Part shown: piece by piece, positions 5,909-6,853 of the stretch
How the letters are laid out: every line of letters starts with the position of its first letter
Position numbering within the stretch: the stretch's first letter is position 1
The notes under the pieces: model-generated
What the model saw: the letters and a program-made list of their open reading frames with translations, nothing else
The model's database searches: none
What the model was told of the DNA's origin: nothing
DNA from: Phycisphaeraceae bacterium
GTDB taxonomy: Bacteria; Planctomycetota; Phycisphaerae; Phycisphaerales; Zrk34
NCBI GenBank assembly: GCA_028281485.1
Contig: JANQJT010000008.1
Location: forward strand, 1-6,853
Length of the DNA stretch: 6,853 nucleotides
Direction of reading: 5' to 3'
Translations under genes and position numbers: made by a program

Positions 5909-6502
5909 TCATTCGACGTATCGCGATACGAATGACCACTTTTGTGAGGGCTTCCCCTCTTTCGGAGGATTGTCTTGCACATATTTGATCGCACGCTCAA
6001 CATCTGATGTGTTGTTTAAATAAACCTTCCAACACCCTCTTGAAAATGCTCTAGGTGGCCGACGCATTGTTCCTTGATGTTTGATTTGAGGATGAATGCA
6101 ATCTGCATTAAGGCGAATGGTTGCTGAGCCTTTGAGATTATTCACCACACGCTCAACAGATATGTCGCGACGGGCGATGACGAGATGAATGTGTTCAGGC
6201 AAGATTGCACAAGCACAAACTTGTGTTCGACCCTTTGATACGTGATCTGAGAACCCGAGGCCTATCGCCTTTGCTTGAAGCCCGGAAACACGAACCGCGG
6301 GATACTTTAATTTCTGCTTTGCCTTCTTGCGTTGATAGTGATCGCATAGTTCATTTGCAAGTGAGCGACGAACATTAACCGTTGTTGCTCTTCCGTATCG
6401 CAGTAACTCCCAAGAACCTACAAAATCTGACCATGATCCGCGAGGATCATTTGGTAGCCAAAACCCATACATGCCTATAACCACGTGATATGCCCGGATC
6501 AT
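5909..6502 (-). CDS. REP-associated tyrosine transposase (Y1/HUH, IS200-like family)
   Basis: A 197-residue single-strand DNA transposase-like enzyme of the Y1 HUH superfamily. These proteins nick and rejoin single-stranded DNA at hairpins through a tyrosine-DNA bond. The HUH motif is H104-I-H106 in LPEHIHLVIARR. The likely catalytic tyrosine is Y174 in AIKYVQDNP. The N-terminus carries GFWLPNDPRGSWSDFV (13-28), which fits what I recall of planctomycete members. W158 lies in the preceding SRGCWKVYLN block. All key residues are present and the frame is intact, so it may be active. The start at 6502 follows a TATAAT box by six bases, so the mRNA may be leaderless; no Shine-Dalgarno site exists. 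Its lower GC and different codon use stand out against the neighbours. The perfect flanking REP-like repeats support a RAYT rather than a conventional IS200 transposase. Confidence 0.87.
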   Translation of the reverse strand: MIRAYHVVIGMYGFWLPNDPRGSWSDFVGSWELLRYGRATTVNVRRSLANELCDHYQRKKAKQKLKYPAVRVSGLQAKAIGLGFSDHVSKGRTQVCACAILPEHIHLVIARRDISVERVVNNLKGSATIRLNADCIHPQIKHQGTMRRPPRAFSRGCWKVYLNNTSDVERAIKYVQDNPPKEGKPSQKWSFVSRYVE

Positions 6503-6508
6503 GCTTGG

Positions 6509-6514
6509 ATTATA
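6509..6514 (-). promoter_or_regulatory. Perfect -10 box of the transposase gene
   Basis: TATAAT on the minus strand, ending six bases before the ATG at 6500-6502. Transcription would begin at or next to the start codon. At 16-18 bases upstream there is only repeat sequence with no recognisable -35. The box lies 4 bases inside the right repeat's inner edge, so the repeat hairpin occupies the upstream promoter region. Confidence 0.55.
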
Positions 6515-6517
6515 CCA

Positions 6518-6547
6518 ACGCGCTCCCCTTCGGGTCGCGGCTAAACA
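6518..6547 (-). repeat. Right REP-like terminal repeat of the transposase cassette
   Basis: Reverse complement of 5878-5907 with no mismatch over 30 bp. Read on the minus strand it has the same hairpin and TTAG tag at its outer edge. It starts 10 bases after the nadE stop codon and may also form the 3' end of the nadE message, since no other terminator is visible there. Confidence 0.85.
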
Positions 6548-6557
6548 AATGGGTAGA

Positions 6558-6853
6558 TTAAGACGGATCGAAGCGCTGGGCGATGGGCATGCGGCGGCCG
6601 AAGCCGAATGCGCGGCCGGTGATCTTCAGGCCGGGCGGCGTCTGCTTGCGCTTGTACTCGTTGCGATCGATCAGGCGAACAAAGCGGTTGACGGTGTCCG
6701 CATCAAAGCTTGTTTCCGTAATGATCTGACCGGCGGACTGCTCGCGCTCGACGTAGCGGTCGATGATCTCGTCGAGCACCTCGTAAGGCGGCAGCGAGTC
6801 GGTGTCTTTCTGGTCGGGGCGGAGTTCGGCGCTGGGGGGCTTGGTGATGGAGG
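6558..6853 (-). CDS. nadE: Glutamine-dependent NAD+ synthetase, C-terminal end
   Basis: The last 97 residues of NadE, which makes NAD+ from deamido-NAD+ with ATP and ammonia, the final step of NAD synthesis. The 5' part lies beyond the right edge. The segment reads ITKPPSAELRPDQKDTDSLP, then PYEVLDEIIDRYVE, later NEYKRKQTPPGLKITGRAFG and a final FGRRMPIAQRF, the typical end of the synthetase domain. Whether the full protein has the N-terminal glutaminase (nitrilase) domain cannot be seen; the motif style matches the two-domain form. The stop codon TAA is at 6558-6560, 10 bases from the transposase cassette, whose insertion spared the gene. Confidence 0.92.
   Translation of the reverse strand, partial: SITKPPSAELRPDQKDTDSLPPYEVLDEIIDRYVEREQSAGQIITETSFDADTVNRFVRLIDRNEYKRKQTPPGLKITGRAFGFGRRMPIAQRFDPS

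Larger units (their letters stand above)
5878..6547 (-). mobile_element. REP-associated tyrosine transposase (RAYT) cassette bounded by inverted REP-like repeats
   Basis: A 670-bp unit: left repeat (5878-5907), transposase gene (5909-6502, minus strand) and right repeat (6518-6547). The repeats are identical over 30 bp in opposite orientation. Only 1 base separates the left repeat from the stop codon, and 15 bases separate the start codon from the right repeat. It sits between the convergent 3' ends of the glycosyltransferase gene and nadE, 32 and 10 bases from their stop codons. Removing it would leave a 42-base gap. I see no target-site duplication, as expected for HUH enzymes. Its coding region is visibly richer in A and T than its neighbours, which suggests acquisition. 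Confidence 0.8.

Noticed and set aside
1..6853. CRISPR array, tRNA, rRNA, riboswitch or phage-defence system
   Set aside because: No regularly spaced direct repeats, no cloverleaf with a CCA-type 3' end, no recognisable aptamer core and no defence-gene motifs were seen in either strand.

Overview
This GC-rich window has dense coding and reads like a chromosome segment from a planctomycete, possibly class Phycisphaerae. That placement is an inference. It rests on the base composition, the patchy use of Shine-Dalgarno sites, the style of the EF-G-like and transposase proteins, and the REP-like hairpins built on AGCCGCGACC. No marker gene proves it.

Layout from left to right. Positions 1-882 (minus) hold the N-terminal 294 residues of a CstA-type carbon starvation/pyruvate transporter that runs off the left edge. 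Positions 883-1155 are non-coding and contain a pair of inverted, diverged REP-like hairpins. Positions 1156-1470 (minus) encode a small three-helix membrane protein I do not recognise. Positions 1564-3609 (minus) encode an EF-G-family translational GTPase, with a clear promoter, a strong ribosome binding site and a textbook UUCG terminator. Positions 3722-4651 (minus) encode an RNase Z-like metallo-beta-lactamase-fold hydrolase. A 171-base divergent gap separates it from a GT4-type glycosyltransferase at 4823-5845 (plus), and that gap carries two promoters lying face to face on the same 30 bp. Positions 5878-6547 hold a 670-bp mobile cassette: a REP-associated tyrosine (HUH) transposase gene enclosed tightly by perfect 30-bp inverted repeats. 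Positions 6558-6853 (minus) are the C-terminus of a glutamine-dependent NAD+ synthetase.

Most genes appear to be single transcription units with unrelated housekeeping roles: transport, translation, RNA or metabolite hydrolysis, glycosylation and NAD synthesis. I see no multi-gene pathway. The most unusual content is the transposase cassette together with the hairpin pair near 1.0-1.1 kb. The two share a sequence core, a predicted fold and a head-to-head arrangement, so the 1.1-kb pair looks like a gene-less relative of the cassette.
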